Assembly: GCA_035652535.1 (NCBI GenBank)
Contig: DASRDP010000098.1
Span: forward strand, 1-45,983
Reading direction: 5' to 3'
DNA: 45,983 bases
Origin: Chloroflexota bacterium
GTDB taxonomy: Bacteria; Chloroflexota; UBA6077; SHYK01
Part shown: piece after piece, positions 9,296 to 17,286 of the stretch
How the letters are laid out: each line of letters opens with the position of its first letter
Numbering within the stretch: the first letter of the stretch is position 1
The notes under the pieces: generated by a model
What the model was told of the DNA's origin: nothing
Seen by the model: only the letters and a program-made list of their open reading frames with translations
The model's database searches: none
Made by a program: the position numbers and the translations under genes

Positions 9296-9539
9296 ACGAC
9301 CAAAACGAGACTTCCGGCCGGACAACCTTCCCCAGTTCGCGATCTACACGGGCGGGCAGGGGAAGATCGAGCCGCGGGAACCGCAGCGACCCTCCGAGCA
9401 CGGTGCCGTACCGAATCCGCTGTCCTACCCGTGCGACGCAGCGCTTGGAGCTGGCCTGATCCACCTCGAGATCGGTATCGACAACCCGCGCGGCGAGGCG
9501 GCTCGGGCCAACGTGACCGCCAGCCTGCCCGTGTGGGCC
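9296..9539 (+). other. gap between convergent genes with an unassigned open frame
   Basis: There is no recognised gene. On the plus strand one frame stays open from inside the end of the upstream oxidoreductase through about 9590. Its composition is protein-like ('FAIYTGGQGKIEPREP', 'LIHLEIGIDNPRGE'), but there is no good start codon or ribosome site and no family I recognise. It may be the remains of a lost gene. No terminator with a T-run is visible. Confidence 0.3.
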
Positions 9540-10511
9540 TCAGGTGTTGAGGATGCCGTTTGCAAAGATGTCGGCGTACTGCGGGTCTGAGCTGATCAGT
9601 CCTTGTTCGCGGTTGTACTGAATGAACGTGTCGATTTCGCTCTTGTTGGCCTGGATCCCGTACTTCCAGGGGTCGCCCCAGCGCTTCATCTGGTCCAGCA
9701 GCCGCTCGCGCAGGTAAATCGTGGAGAAGCCGGCCCGGTCGCTCAGAATGTCGTCGTACGCGATCTGCTTGGCGCGCTCGAACGCGTCGTAAACCTTCTG
9801 CGCCAGCTCTGGGCGCTCCTTGTCGAGCGTCCTGCTCATGACCATCATGTGGGCCGGCGCGAAGATGCCCGTCTCCCGGTACAGCTTCTCATCCTCGTCC
9901 ATGTAGTTTGGGAAGAGGCGCTTCACGGCCGCGCTGGTCTCCAGCGTGTGGAAGAGTTTCGTATCCGAGATGTCGGTCATGATGGCATCGACCTCGCCGT
10001 CGAGCAGCGCATCGACCGGGCTCTTCTGCGGGTCGGCTGGGGCTTCGATCCGGGCGTTCTTGTCGTGAAGCGGGAAAATCTCGTTCCCCCAAATCACCCA
10101 GCGGAATGTCGAAATGTCGACACCGTGGCGATGCTGCAACAAGCCCTTGAGCCAGATCGTCGTGGAGAGCCGGTAGGGTCTCGAGCCGATTCGCTTGCCT
10201 TCCAGGTCTTTCGGCGTGTCGATGCCGCGATCGGTGCGGCAGAACACGTACTCGTACACGGGTTTCCGCTTGATCCAGAGCGGCAGACCGATAATCTGCC
10301 ACCCGGCCTCGATCGCGGGCAGCCAGTACATGACGTTCAGGTCGGCGATGCCGAACGAGCCATCCTTGTACGGCGATTCCTCGGTGAAGATCATCGCGGG
10401 GATGCGCATCGGCTTCAGGGTGACGCCGTCAATTTGTACCCGACCGTCGAAGAGCGGCAGCGTAATGTCGTACCGCATGTTCGCGATTGGCAGCTCGAGC
10501 TCACCCTTCAT
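9540..10511 (-). CDS. 4,5-dihydroxyphthalate decarboxylase-like / periplasmic-binding-fold protein
   Basis: A 323-residue protein without a signal peptide. It has the type-2 periplasmic-binding fold seen in 4,5-dihydroxyphthalate decarboxylase (Pht5) and NMT1/THI5-like proteins. Visible landmarks are 'YDITLPLFDGRV' at the start, 'FGIADLNVMYWLPAIEAGW', 'CRTDRGIDTPKDLEGKRIGS' and 'DGEVDAIMTD'. The start at 10511 was preferred over an in-frame ATG at 10523 because GGAGG sits 5 nt upstream of the former. The missing signal peptide favours an enzyme rather than a transport receptor. A LysR gene lies directly upstream in the same orientation, with a perfect dyad in between. A decarboxylase fits the phthalate-like theme of the oxygenases, but this is inference. 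Confidence 0.75.
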   Translation of the reverse strand: MKGELELPIANMRYDITLPLFDGRVQIDGVTLKPMRIPAMIFTEESPYKDGSFGIADLNVMYWLPAIEAGWQIIGLPLWIKRKPVYEYVFCRTDRGIDTPKDLEGKRIGSRPYRLSTTIWLKGLLQHRHGVDISTFRWVIWGNEIFPLHDKNARIEAPADPQKSPVDALLDGEVDAIMTDISDTKLFHTLETSAAVKRLFPNYMDEDEKLYRETGIFAPAHMMVMSRTLDKERPELAQKVYDAFERAKQIAYDDILSDRAGFSTIYLRERLLDQMKRWGDPWKYGIQANKSEIDTFIQYNREQGLISSDPQYADIFANGILNT

Positions 10512-10569
10512 ACATTCCTCCATGTCCGAGCATCGTCGCCTTGCGCGTTACTCGGCCTGAAATTGAATT

Positions 10570-10584
10570 GCCGCATTATGCGGC
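10570..10584. promoter_or_regulatory. perfect 15-nt dyad, possible LysR operator
   Basis: GCCGCATTATGCGGC is a perfect 7+1+7 inverted repeat located between the LysR gene end and the decarboxylase-like start, 59 nt upstream of the latter. On the minus strand its centre reads CATAAT, which could serve as a -10 box, so binding there could block or activate transcription. Assignment to the neighbouring LysR protein is inference. Confidence 0.4.
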
Positions 10585-10641
10585 GGATCATCACGCGGGC
10601 TACGAGAATGGTGGCAAGGCGATGTCATCGCGCATGGAGCT

Positions 10642-11607
10642 CTATGGCATCGCTCGCCATGCTTCCTCCACTCCGTGGGTGCTATCTCGCGATTCTCGGT
10701 CAAGCGGAAATTCGTTGATGAGCATCGTGAGCAGCCGCTCGAATTCAGGGAGCCGAGGGCCGCTGCGCCGACGGGGCGATTGCAGGAGATAGACCGGCTG
10801 CTCGCTCCGGTACCCTTGGACCGCTACTTCCCGCAACTCCCCACACTGAAGCTCGCGCTGTACGACAGCGCGAAGTGCGATCGCCAACCCAGAACCTGCC
10901 CGCACAGCCTCCTTGACACCTTCCCAGGTTCCGAATGTCAGCACGGTGTTCAGGGGTGGCAAGCCGGCTCCAACAATCGCCTCATCCAGGGAAGCGGCCG
11001 CGGTATCGCGACCTGTGGCGCGACGGACGAACGGAAGACCGATAACTTGCTCGAGCGTCAGTGTCGGTCCATCCCATACGGGCATTCGAGCTGACTGGAT
11101 CAGAATGACGTCGTCTGTGCCCAACAGATAGGCATCAAGATCGTCTTCGATCCGTCTGGTCCGGATGATCGCGATATCCATCTGCGCCCGTCGGACCTGC
11201 TCGATGAGGTCAGTCGGCGACCCATCGACGAGGGTCACGCGAACAGAGGGATTTGACCGCTGAAATGCCGCCAGCAACGAAGGCAGCAAGTAGGCGCTGT
11301 AAGCCGCCCCGGTTCCCACCGTAATGTGGTGCAGCCCCCGGATCGAGAGCGCCTCGATGTCGCGCTGGAGCGTTTCACTCGCGGAGAGCACTTCGTGTGC
11401 ATATCGGTACACGGCAAGCCCAGCATCCGTCGGCACGAGCTTTCGCCCGTCTCTCTGGAGGAGCGTCGCCCCGAGTACCGATTGCAGACGTTGCACCTGC
11501 ATGCTGACCGCAGGCTGGGTGAGATAGAGCTCAACCGCGGCCTTCGTGAAACTGCCCGAGTCGATCACCGCGACGAGGGCGCGCAGCTGCTGAAGGTTGA
11601 TGACCAA
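10642..11607 (-). CDS. LysR-family transcriptional regulator
   Basis: A 321-residue LysR regulator. The N-terminal winged helix-turn-helix is typical: 'LQQLRALVAVIDSGSFTKAA' and 'LTQPAVSMQVQRLQ', residues 4-45. The effector-binding domain follows from about residue 90. The start is a TTG at 11607 with AAGGA about 9 nt upstream; no ATG is available before the conserved helix. It is divergent from the substrate-binding gene at 11740 and upstream of the decarboxylase-like gene, so it probably controls one or both in response to an aromatic acid or related compound. Confidence 0.9.
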   Translation of the reverse strand: MVINLQQLRALVAVIDSGSFTKAAVELYLTQPAVSMQVQRLQSVLGATLLQRDGRKLVPTDAGLAVYRYAHEVLSASETLQRDIEALSIRGLHHITVGTGAAYSAYLLPSLLAAFQRSNPSVRVTLVDGSPTDLIEQVRRAQMDIAIIRTRRIEDDLDAYLLGTDDVILIQSARMPVWDGPTLTLEQVIGLPFVRRATGRDTAAASLDEAIVGAGLPPLNTVLTFGTWEGVKEAVRAGSGLAIALRAVVQRELQCGELREVAVQGYRSEQPVYLLQSPRRRSGPRLPEFERLLTMLINEFPLDRESRDSTHGVEEAWRAMP

Positions 11608-11739
11608 ACAAACGAATCCTTATGGAAGTCTCGAAAACACTTATTGGACTTATGACCGGATCTACCCTAGTATACGCTTCATCGGCTCGTCCCGAAGTTT
11701 CGCGCGTGCCGGCCACCGGGCGCGGGAGATGTTGACGAC
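11608..11739. promoter_or_regulatory. divergent control region with three CTTAT repeats
   Basis: This is the 132-nt region between the divergent LysR gene and the substrate-binding gene. CTTATG (11619), CTTATT (11640) and CTTATG (11649) recur within 36 nt, spaced 21 and 9 nt apart. A TATAC element near 11671 could be a -10 box for the plus strand, without a convincing -35. LysR proteins usually bind in such divergent regions; the repeats as an operator are a guess. Confidence 0.35.
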
Positions 11740-13443
11740 GTGCAGTTGAAGCGAAGCGTATCCGGGCTCGTCCTCATCCTCATCGCAGCGTTGCAGGGCT
11801 GCGGACCCGCCGCCTCCGGCACAATAGCCTCTGGAAGCGCTGTGACCGCCGGGGCTCCGCCGGCCGCGAAGCGCCTCACTGCCGCCATTCAAGGCGCCCC
11901 CGCTACCGTGAGCACCATCGCCAGCCAGACAGGCGGGGCTGTTCAAGGAACCGACGCTCTTGAGGCGCTCGCCAACGCGGGCCTCACCATCTTGGACGAG
12001 AAGGGCAATCTCCATCCGCAGCTCGCAGAGGCGACGCCGACGATCGAGAACGGGCTCTGGACGGTCTTTCCCGACGGTCGAATGGAGACGACCTGGAAGA
12101 TCAAGCAAAGCGCGGTATGGCAGGACGGAGCCGGTGTGACGTCAGGGGATGTAGCGTTCACGGCACGCGTCGAGCAGGACAAGGACCTTGGCCGTGTTCG
12201 TAATGCCAACTACGATCTCATCGACCGCATCGAAACGCCAGACCCGTACACCGTGGTCGTAACGTGGCTCCGGCCTTATATCGCGGCAAACGCCATGTTT
12301 TCGACCCTTGTGCCCAAGCACCTCTTGGAACAGACGCTGGACGAGGACAAGGGCAACTTCTTCGACCTTCCGTACTGGTCAGCGCAGTTTATCGGCGCCG
12401 GGCCATACAAGGTTCAGGATTGGGTTGCAGACTCCCACGTCGTCTTCCGAGCGAACGAGCTATTCGTGCTCGGCCCACCCAAGATCGATGTCATCGAAGT
12501 GCGGTTCATCCAGGAGCCGAACACATTGATGGCGAACCTGTTGGCCGGGGATGTCCAGCTCACTATGGGCCGCAGCCTGTCGCCAGAACAGGCGGTCAGC
12601 ATCCGCGATCGCTGGCAGGGCGGGCGGGTCGTTAGCCAGGCCAGCGGCACACTGATCGCCTTCCCGCAATTCCTCAACCCCAACCCTCCGATCGTAACGG
12701 ACGCGCGCTTCCGTCGGGCGCTGTACTACGCGCTGGACCGCAAGGAGATGGCAGAAACGCTCGGGAGCGGCCTGGCCCCCCAGGCGGACACATTCCTCGA
12801 TCCGGAAGAGCCGGAATACCGTGAGCTCGAAACCAGCATCGTGCGATACGAGTACGACGCGGCGCAAGCGAGCCGAATACTTGAGGACCTCGGCTACACA
12901 CGGGAGGGGGACGGGTTCTTCCACGATCCATCAGGCCAAACATTGTCCCTCGAGCTCCGATCAACCGGCGCCGAGCTAACACGGAAAACGACCTCTTCGG
13001 TGGCGGCCTACTGGCAGCGCAGCGGGATCCAGGTTGACCTCAATCTCTTCCCCAATGCGCAGTTCCGCGACCGGCAATACGTGGCGACCTTCCCGGCGTT
13101 CACCCTGTTCAACCAGCCGTCGACCATCTTCTTCTTCACGGACAACCTCCACAGTCGCATGGCAAGGACGCCAGAGAACGGTTTCGGCGGTGGCAACAAC
13201 TACGCGCGCTACATGAACCCAGATTTCGACACGCTCGTTGACCGCGCCTTTGCCACGATCCCGTGGAACGATCGCATGGCGCTGTTCCGTCAGCTCATGC
13301 ACAAGGTCACAGACGAGCTTATCGTCATGCCGATCTTCTACTCATCCCAAGTAACAATCATCAGCGGCCAGCTGCGGGGTGTGTCGCCCAGCAAGATCTG
13401 GAACGCAGAGCAGTGGGACCTCGTTTCGACACCGGGCTCCTGA
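11740..13443 (+). CDS. ABC transporter substrate-binding lipoprotein, family 5
   Basis: A 567-residue oligopeptide-type binding protein with a GTG start. The signal peptide ends in the lipobox LQGC (Cys about residue 21). Landmarks shared with 18981, 26397 and 44759 are 'METTWKI' followed by 'WQDGAGVTSGDV', 'GAGPYKVQDW', 'IEVRFIQEPNTLMANLLAGDV' and a C-terminal 'WNAEQWDL' block. Directly after it come a ring-hydroxylating oxygenase alpha/beta pair, so the bound compound may be the substrate of that oxygenase. The oxygenase start follows 12 nt after its stop. It is divergently transcribed from the LysR gene and probably under its control. Confidence 0.9.
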   Translation: MQLKRSVSGLVLILIAALQGCGPAASGTIASGSAVTAGAPPAAKRLTAAIQGAPATVSTIASQTGGAVQGTDALEALANAGLTILDEKGNLHPQLAEATPTIENGLWTVFPDGRMETTWKIKQSAVWQDGAGVTSGDVAFTARVEQDKDLGRVRNANYDLIDRIETPDPYTVVVTWLRPYIAANAMFSTLVPKHLLEQTLDEDKGNFFDLPYWSAQFIGAGPYKVQDWVADSHVVFRANELFVLGPPKIDVIEVRFIQEPNTLMANLLAGDVQLTMGRSLSPEQAVSIRDRWQGGRVVSQASGTLIAFPQFLNPNPPIVTDARFRRALYYALDRKEMAETLGSGLAPQADTFLDPEEPEYRELETSIVRYEYDAAQASRILEDLGYTREGDGFFHDPSGQTLSLELRSTGAELTRKTTSSVAAYWQRSGIQVDLNLFPNAQFRDRQYVATFPAFTLFNQPSTIFFFTDNLHSRMARTPENGFGGGNNYARYMNPDFDTLVDRAFATIPWNDRMALFRQLMHKVTDELIVMPIFYSSQVTIISGQLRGVSPSKIWNAEQWDLVSTPGS

Positions 13444-13455
13444 GGAGGAATGCGG

Positions 13456-14727
13456 ATGGCAGTCGAGATTCAGGCTCCGTACGACGCGCTAGTGCGAGAA
13501 GACTCCGTCCACCGACGCCTCTACACCGACCCGGAGATCTTCCGCGATGAGATGGCGCGCATCTTTGGACGAACGTGGGTCTTCGTAGCGCACGAGAGCG
13601 AGGTTCCCGAGCCTGGCGACTTCAAAACGGACACGCTGGCCGGGCGGCCGATCATCATTTCCCGCGACGCCGACGGCCAAGTGCATCTGCTCTACAACGC
13701 CTGCCGCCACCGGGGCGCCATGGTGTGCGTTCTCCCGAAGGGGAACGCCAGCTTCTTCCGCTGCCCCTACCACGCCTGGACCTACAAGCCGGATGGGAAG
13801 CTTGCCCTAGTCCCGAGCCAGTACGCGCTGGGCCCCGATTTCGACCTGTCCGACCATCCGCTCGTCCCGGTTGCGCGCGTCGAGAGCTACCAAGGGTTCA
13901 TTTTTGCGAGCCTGGCCCCGGAGGGGCCTAGTCTCCGCGAGCATCTCGGGCGCGCGACCCACTACATCGATCTGTTCGTCGAGCGGGCCCCGAACGGCGT
14001 GGTCCGGGCGACGAAGCCGTTGAAGTACGAGTATCCGGGCAACTGGAAGCTCCAAATGGACAACATGGCGGACAACTACCATGCCGAGTTCACGCACGCG
14101 AGCGCGTTCACCATTCGACCGGATGCCCTGGTGCCGCGGACGAATGGATTCACGTCCAACGGCTCGTACGAGGACCAGACCGACCGCAACTACCCAACGG
14201 GCAAGACATTCGGGCCGGGGATTGGCTGCGCCTTCTATCACGGAGGCAGGCAGATCGTATCCGACCCGGACCGATACCCTGACTACCTCGCTGCTCTTGC
14301 AAAGGCGCATGGCGAGGAGCGGGCCAGGGAGCTCGCCGGGCTCCACTTCCATCTCATGATCTACCCTAACCTCATCCTGCATCCGCTGTACAGCCACTAC
14401 CGCGTGATCCGCCCCATTTCGGTGGACCACACCGAGATCAACGTCTATCCCTGCGCGCTAGAAGGCGCCCCGGATGCGTTGAATGAAGCGCTCATCAAAG
14501 CGGCGGCGCTCCACGTGTCAGCGGGCGGACAGGTGCAGGTCGACGATCTGGAAGCGTTCGCACGAGTTCAGGAGGGGCTGAAAACCGAGGCCTTCGATTG
14601 GCTACTCTTCAAGATGGGCGGCGAGGAGACCGACAACGAGTACGGCGAGCGCGAGACGAAGGTGCTCAGCGAGATGATCCCCCGCGGCTTCTATCGCGAA
14701 TGGCGCCGGCTGATGGCGCAGCCGTGA
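13456..14727 (+). CDS. aromatic ring-hydroxylating dioxygenase alpha subunit (benzoate/toluate type)
   Basis: A 423-residue large subunit of a two-component ring-hydroxylating dioxygenase. The Rieske ligands are C83, H85, C103 and H106 (CRHRG ... CPYHAW). The catalytic iron ligand set is visible in 'NWKLQMDNMADNYHAEFTH' (D206, H209, H214). The C-terminal 'VDDLEAFARVQEGL' holds the Asp expected as third iron ligand. Unlike the other oxygenases here, it belongs to the group that works with a beta subunit, and one follows with a GTGA overlap. The start at 13456 was chosen over an ATG at 13450 because GGAGG ends 7 nt upstream of it. The reaction is probably cis-dihydroxylation of an aromatic acid. 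Confidence 0.93.
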   Translation: MAVEIQAPYDALVREDSVHRRLYTDPEIFRDEMARIFGRTWVFVAHESEVPEPGDFKTDTLAGRPIIISRDADGQVHLLYNACRHRGAMVCVLPKGNASFFRCPYHAWTYKPDGKLALVPSQYALGPDFDLSDHPLVPVARVESYQGFIFASLAPEGPSLREHLGRATHYIDLFVERAPNGVVRATKPLKYEYPGNWKLQMDNMADNYHAEFTHASAFTIRPDALVPRTNGFTSNGSYEDQTDRNYPTGKTFGPGIGCAFYHGGRQIVSDPDRYPDYLAALAKAHGEERARELAGLHFHLMIYPNLILHPLYSHYRVIRPISVDHTEINVYPCALEGAPDALNEALIKAAALHVSAGGQVQVDDLEAFARVQEGLKTEAFDWLLFKMGGEETDNEYGERETKVLSEMIPRGFYREWRRLMAQP

Positions 14728-15236
14728 CGCAGGAGCTGGCACGCCGAGCAAGCCAGTTGACCAAGTCAGGCGCCTTGCGCTTGGAGATCGAGCGCTTCCT
14801 CTACGAAGAAGCAGCGCTGCTGGACAACCGGCAGTTCGACGAGTGGTTGACCCTCTTCGCTGAGGACGGAAGCTATCACGTGCCCAATGACGATGACGAG
14901 GTGCGTCCAGGTGACGCAGGCGCGCTCATCTACGACGACTATCGCGCTATTGCCGCCCGGGTTCGGCGTTTTCAGCACCCGGCAGCTCTTACACAGATCC
15001 CGCCTCCGAAGACCCGGCACTTCATTACGAACGTCGTGGTGAATCCCGGGCCCGACGATGAGGTGACCGTTACCTCGTATCAGATCGTGTACGCATCCCG
15101 GCGCGGTCAGGACAAACAGTATCCCGGATCGATGGAGCATGTCTTACGGCGCGACGGCGACCGGTGGCGCATCCGGCGCAAGAAGGTCTGCCTCATCACC
15201 GGCGACAAGGCCCTCGCTAGCCTGCCAATTCTCTGA
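14724..15236 (+). CDS. aromatic ring-hydroxylating dioxygenase beta subunit
   Basis: A 170-residue small subunit of the alpha3beta3 dioxygenase type (SnoaL/cystatin-like fold). The pattern is typical: 'EIERFLYEEAALLDNRQFDEWLTLFAEDGSYHVP' at residues 18-51, then 'RHFITNVVV' and a C-terminal 'WRIRRKKVCL'. The GTG start lies in a 4-nt GTGA overlap with the alpha subunit gene, so the two subunits are coupled. It supports assembly of the alpha subunit rather than catalysis. Confidence 0.92.
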   Translation: MTQELARRASQLTKSGALRLEIERFLYEEAALLDNRQFDEWLTLFAEDGSYHVPNDDDEVRPGDAGALIYDDYRAIAARVRRFQHPAALTQIPPPKTRHFITNVVVNPGPDDEVTVTSYQIVYASRRGQDKQYPGSMEHVLRRDGDRWRIRRKKVCLITGDKALASLPIL

Positions 15237-15257
15237 GCCAGCGGAAGGAGGCACTCA

Positions 15258-16934
15258 ATGGCATACGACCTCGTCATTCGGAACGGCCTCGTGGTGGACG
15301 GAACAGGCAGGCCGGGGTTCGAAGCAGACGTCGCCGTCGAGGGGGACCGGATCGCCGCCATCGAGAAGAACCTCGGCCGTGGCCGGAGGGAGATCGATGC
15401 CCGCGGCAAAGTGGTCTCGCCGGGGTTCGTCGATCCCCACACCCACATGGACGAGTTCGCCTTCCTCTACCCGAACGGCCAGCCGGTCGTTCAGTACGGC
15501 GTCACGACGGTCGTGACGGGAGACTGCGGCGGGTCGGTGGCTCCTGTCCCACCTGCAGGCAAGCCGTTGGACGTCCTGATGAGCTACCTGCGACGCGTCC
15601 TCGACGACTACGTGGACGAGAAGAAGTGGAAGTGGGAAACGATCCCGGAGTACCTCAACTTCCTGAAGGGCAAAGTCGGCATCAACTACCTGACGCTTGC
15701 CGCCCACTCCCCGATTCGCCTCAGCGTCATGGGCGAGGATTACGAACGCCCCGCGACTCCGGCCGAGCTCGACGAGATGAAGCGCGTTCTGCGCGAGGCT
15801 CTGGAGGCTGGCTGCGGAGGATTCTCTACGTCGCCGAAAGGGGCGGCAGCTGCGCACGCGGGTACGCCGAGCACCTTCGCGACGGAAGAAGAGACCTCTG
15901 AGCTGGCAAACCTCGCCGGTCGATATGGCGGGCTCTTCCAGTTCAACGGATTCCTGCCTCAGGTGGTGACGCCCGAGACGGGGCATCCGGCGCTCCTAGA
16001 GCGCATCAACTGCACGAGTATCGGGAATGAGTTTCGCATCGTTCCCGAGAGGAACGCCCAGGCATACCAGGCGCTCGCGTGGCTGGACGAGCAGAAGCGT
16101 CGTGGGAAGGACGTCGTCGGCGTCTTCATTCCCTATCGCTATACCATGCGCTTCGACCTCTCGCGCCCCCTGATCTTCGACGGCCTCCCGGGCTGGGAAG
16201 AGGCGAGTGGAGATCGCGAAGGGCTCAAGACCAGGCTCGCCGACGGCGAGTTCCGACGACGTCTGGAAAAAGAGCGCATCGCCGGCGCGGGCAGGCCCCG
16301 GTTTGGCGAGTGGTGGGGCTGGGACGACGTCGTCGTTCACACCGTGAAAGAGCCGAGCCTCAAGCACACGGAAAACCACAACATCGCGGAGCTCGCCCGA
16401 GCCAAGGGTGCGGAAGCAGTCGACGCCTTTTTCGACCTCTGGCTCGCGGATGATCTGGCCTCGACCTTCGATTTCTGGGGTGCGCAGAATGGGAATCCGG
16501 CACTCTTCGAGAAGGTCCTCAAGCATCCCCAGGTCGTTTTCGGAACGGATGCTGGCGCCCACCTCTCCCGCTTCTACTGGCACGGCTCTCCCTGTTACGT
16601 TCTCGGCTACCACTGGCGGCAGAGGGGGACCTTCACGCTGGAGGAAGCGGTCAACAAGATCACGGCGCTGCCCGCCTCCAAGCTCGGGATCAATCGTGGA
16701 CAGCTCAAGCTCGGCTGGCCGGCGGACATCACCGTGTTCGATCCGGACCGGGTCATGGATACGACCAGCGCGCGAATCCCCGACCGCATGGACGAGATGG
16801 AGATCAGGCGACAGCCGGAGGGAATCGATGCGGTCGTCGTCAACGGGCAGATCGTGCTGGAGCAGCGGGAATTCAGCAACCTGCTCCCTGGCAAGGTCAC
16901 GCGCCAAGAGATCTCGCCGCCTGTCCCCTACTGA
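15258..16934 (+). CDS. N-acyl-D-amino-acid deacylase-like amidohydrolase
   Basis: A 558-residue metal-dependent amidohydrolase. The N-terminus 'YDLVIRNGLVVDGTGRPGFEADVAVEGDRIAAI' and the metal motif 'GFVDPHTHMD' (residues 56-65) are typical of the D-aminoacylase / dihydroorotase-like branch. 'GDCGGSVAPV' follows where D-aminoacylase has a metal-bridging Cys. The C-terminus returns to the small beta domain ('ADITVFDPDRVMD'). AAGGAGG lies upstream of the ATG. It sits in the dioxygenase operon and may free an aromatic or amino acid from an N-acyl conjugate; the exact substrate is unknown. The length slightly exceeds the usual 480-500 for D-aminoacylases. Confidence 0.85.
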   Translation: MAYDLVIRNGLVVDGTGRPGFEADVAVEGDRIAAIEKNLGRGRREIDARGKVVSPGFVDPHTHMDEFAFLYPNGQPVVQYGVTTVVTGDCGGSVAPVPPAGKPLDVLMSYLRRVLDDYVDEKKWKWETIPEYLNFLKGKVGINYLTLAAHSPIRLSVMGEDYERPATPAELDEMKRVLREALEAGCGGFSTSPKGAAAAHAGTPSTFATEEETSELANLAGRYGGLFQFNGFLPQVVTPETGHPALLERINCTSIGNEFRIVPERNAQAYQALAWLDEQKRRGKDVVGVFIPYRYTMRFDLSRPLIFDGLPGWEEASGDREGLKTRLADGEFRRRLEKERIAGAGRPRFGEWWGWDDVVVHTVKEPSLKHTENHNIAELARAKGAEAVDAFFDLWLADDLASTFDFWGAQNGNPALFEKVLKHPQVVFGTDAGAHLSRFYWHGSPCYVLGYHWRQRGTFTLEEAVNKITALPASKLGINRGQLKLGWPADITVFDPDRVMDTTSARIPDRMDEMEIRRQPEGIDAVVVNGQIVLEQREFSNLLPGKVTRQEISPPVPY

Positions 16935-16988
16935 GGCGCAGGTCTCATTTTGGGTTCTGCACTCTCACGTCCTAGCAAGGAGGCCGAC

Positions 16989-17183
16989 TTGGCGATCAAG
17001 GTTGAAATCGACACATCGCTGTGCGAAGGAAACGGCACGTGCGCCCGCCTGGCGCCCGAGATCTTCGTGTGCAGTCCGTACGGCTCCGTCATCATGGAGC
17101 GGGTGCCCGACGAGCTGAAGGCGAAGGCCTTGCTCGCCGCAAAGCAGTGCCCCACCTACGCGATTCGCACATCCGACGATTAG
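16989..17183 (+). CDS. small ferredoxin, probably [3Fe-4S]
   Basis: A 64-residue ferredoxin of the single-cluster, actinobacterial P450-associated type. The cluster cysteines are in 'CEGNGTC' (a CxxxxxC arrangement in which the middle Cys of a [4Fe-4S] motif is replaced) and 'QCPTYAI' near the C-terminus. This leaves three ligands and suggests a [3Fe-4S] cluster. The TTG start was chosen because AGGAGG lies 5 nt upstream and the typical N-terminus 'AIKVEIDTSLC' follows. Placed after the dioxygenase subunits, it is a reasonable electron donor to the Rieske oxygenases, which lack a reductase gene in this window. Confidence 0.85.
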   Translation: MAIKVEIDTSLCEGNGTCARLAPEIFVCSPYGSVIMERVPDELKAKALLAAKQCPTYAIRTSDD

Positions 17184-17202
17184 ACAGAGTGGAGACGCTG
17201 CT

Positions 17203-17274
17203 TTGACACGCTCTGCGAACGAGACGGTCGGAATCGGCGTCGCCGGCCTCGGCGCGGCAATCGTCAAGCTCTGA
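17203..17274 (+). pseudogene. 23-codon remnant of an oxidoreductase N-terminus
   Basis: Between the ferredoxin and the UbiD-like gene, a TTG-started frame reads 'ETVGIGVAGLGAAIVKL' and then stops. This matches the opening Rossmann strand and glycine motif of Gfo/Idh/MocA oxidoreductases, as at 23779. The rest of the gene is absent, which looks like a deletion scar. Confidence 0.5.
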
Positions 17275-17286
17275 AAGGAAGACTTC

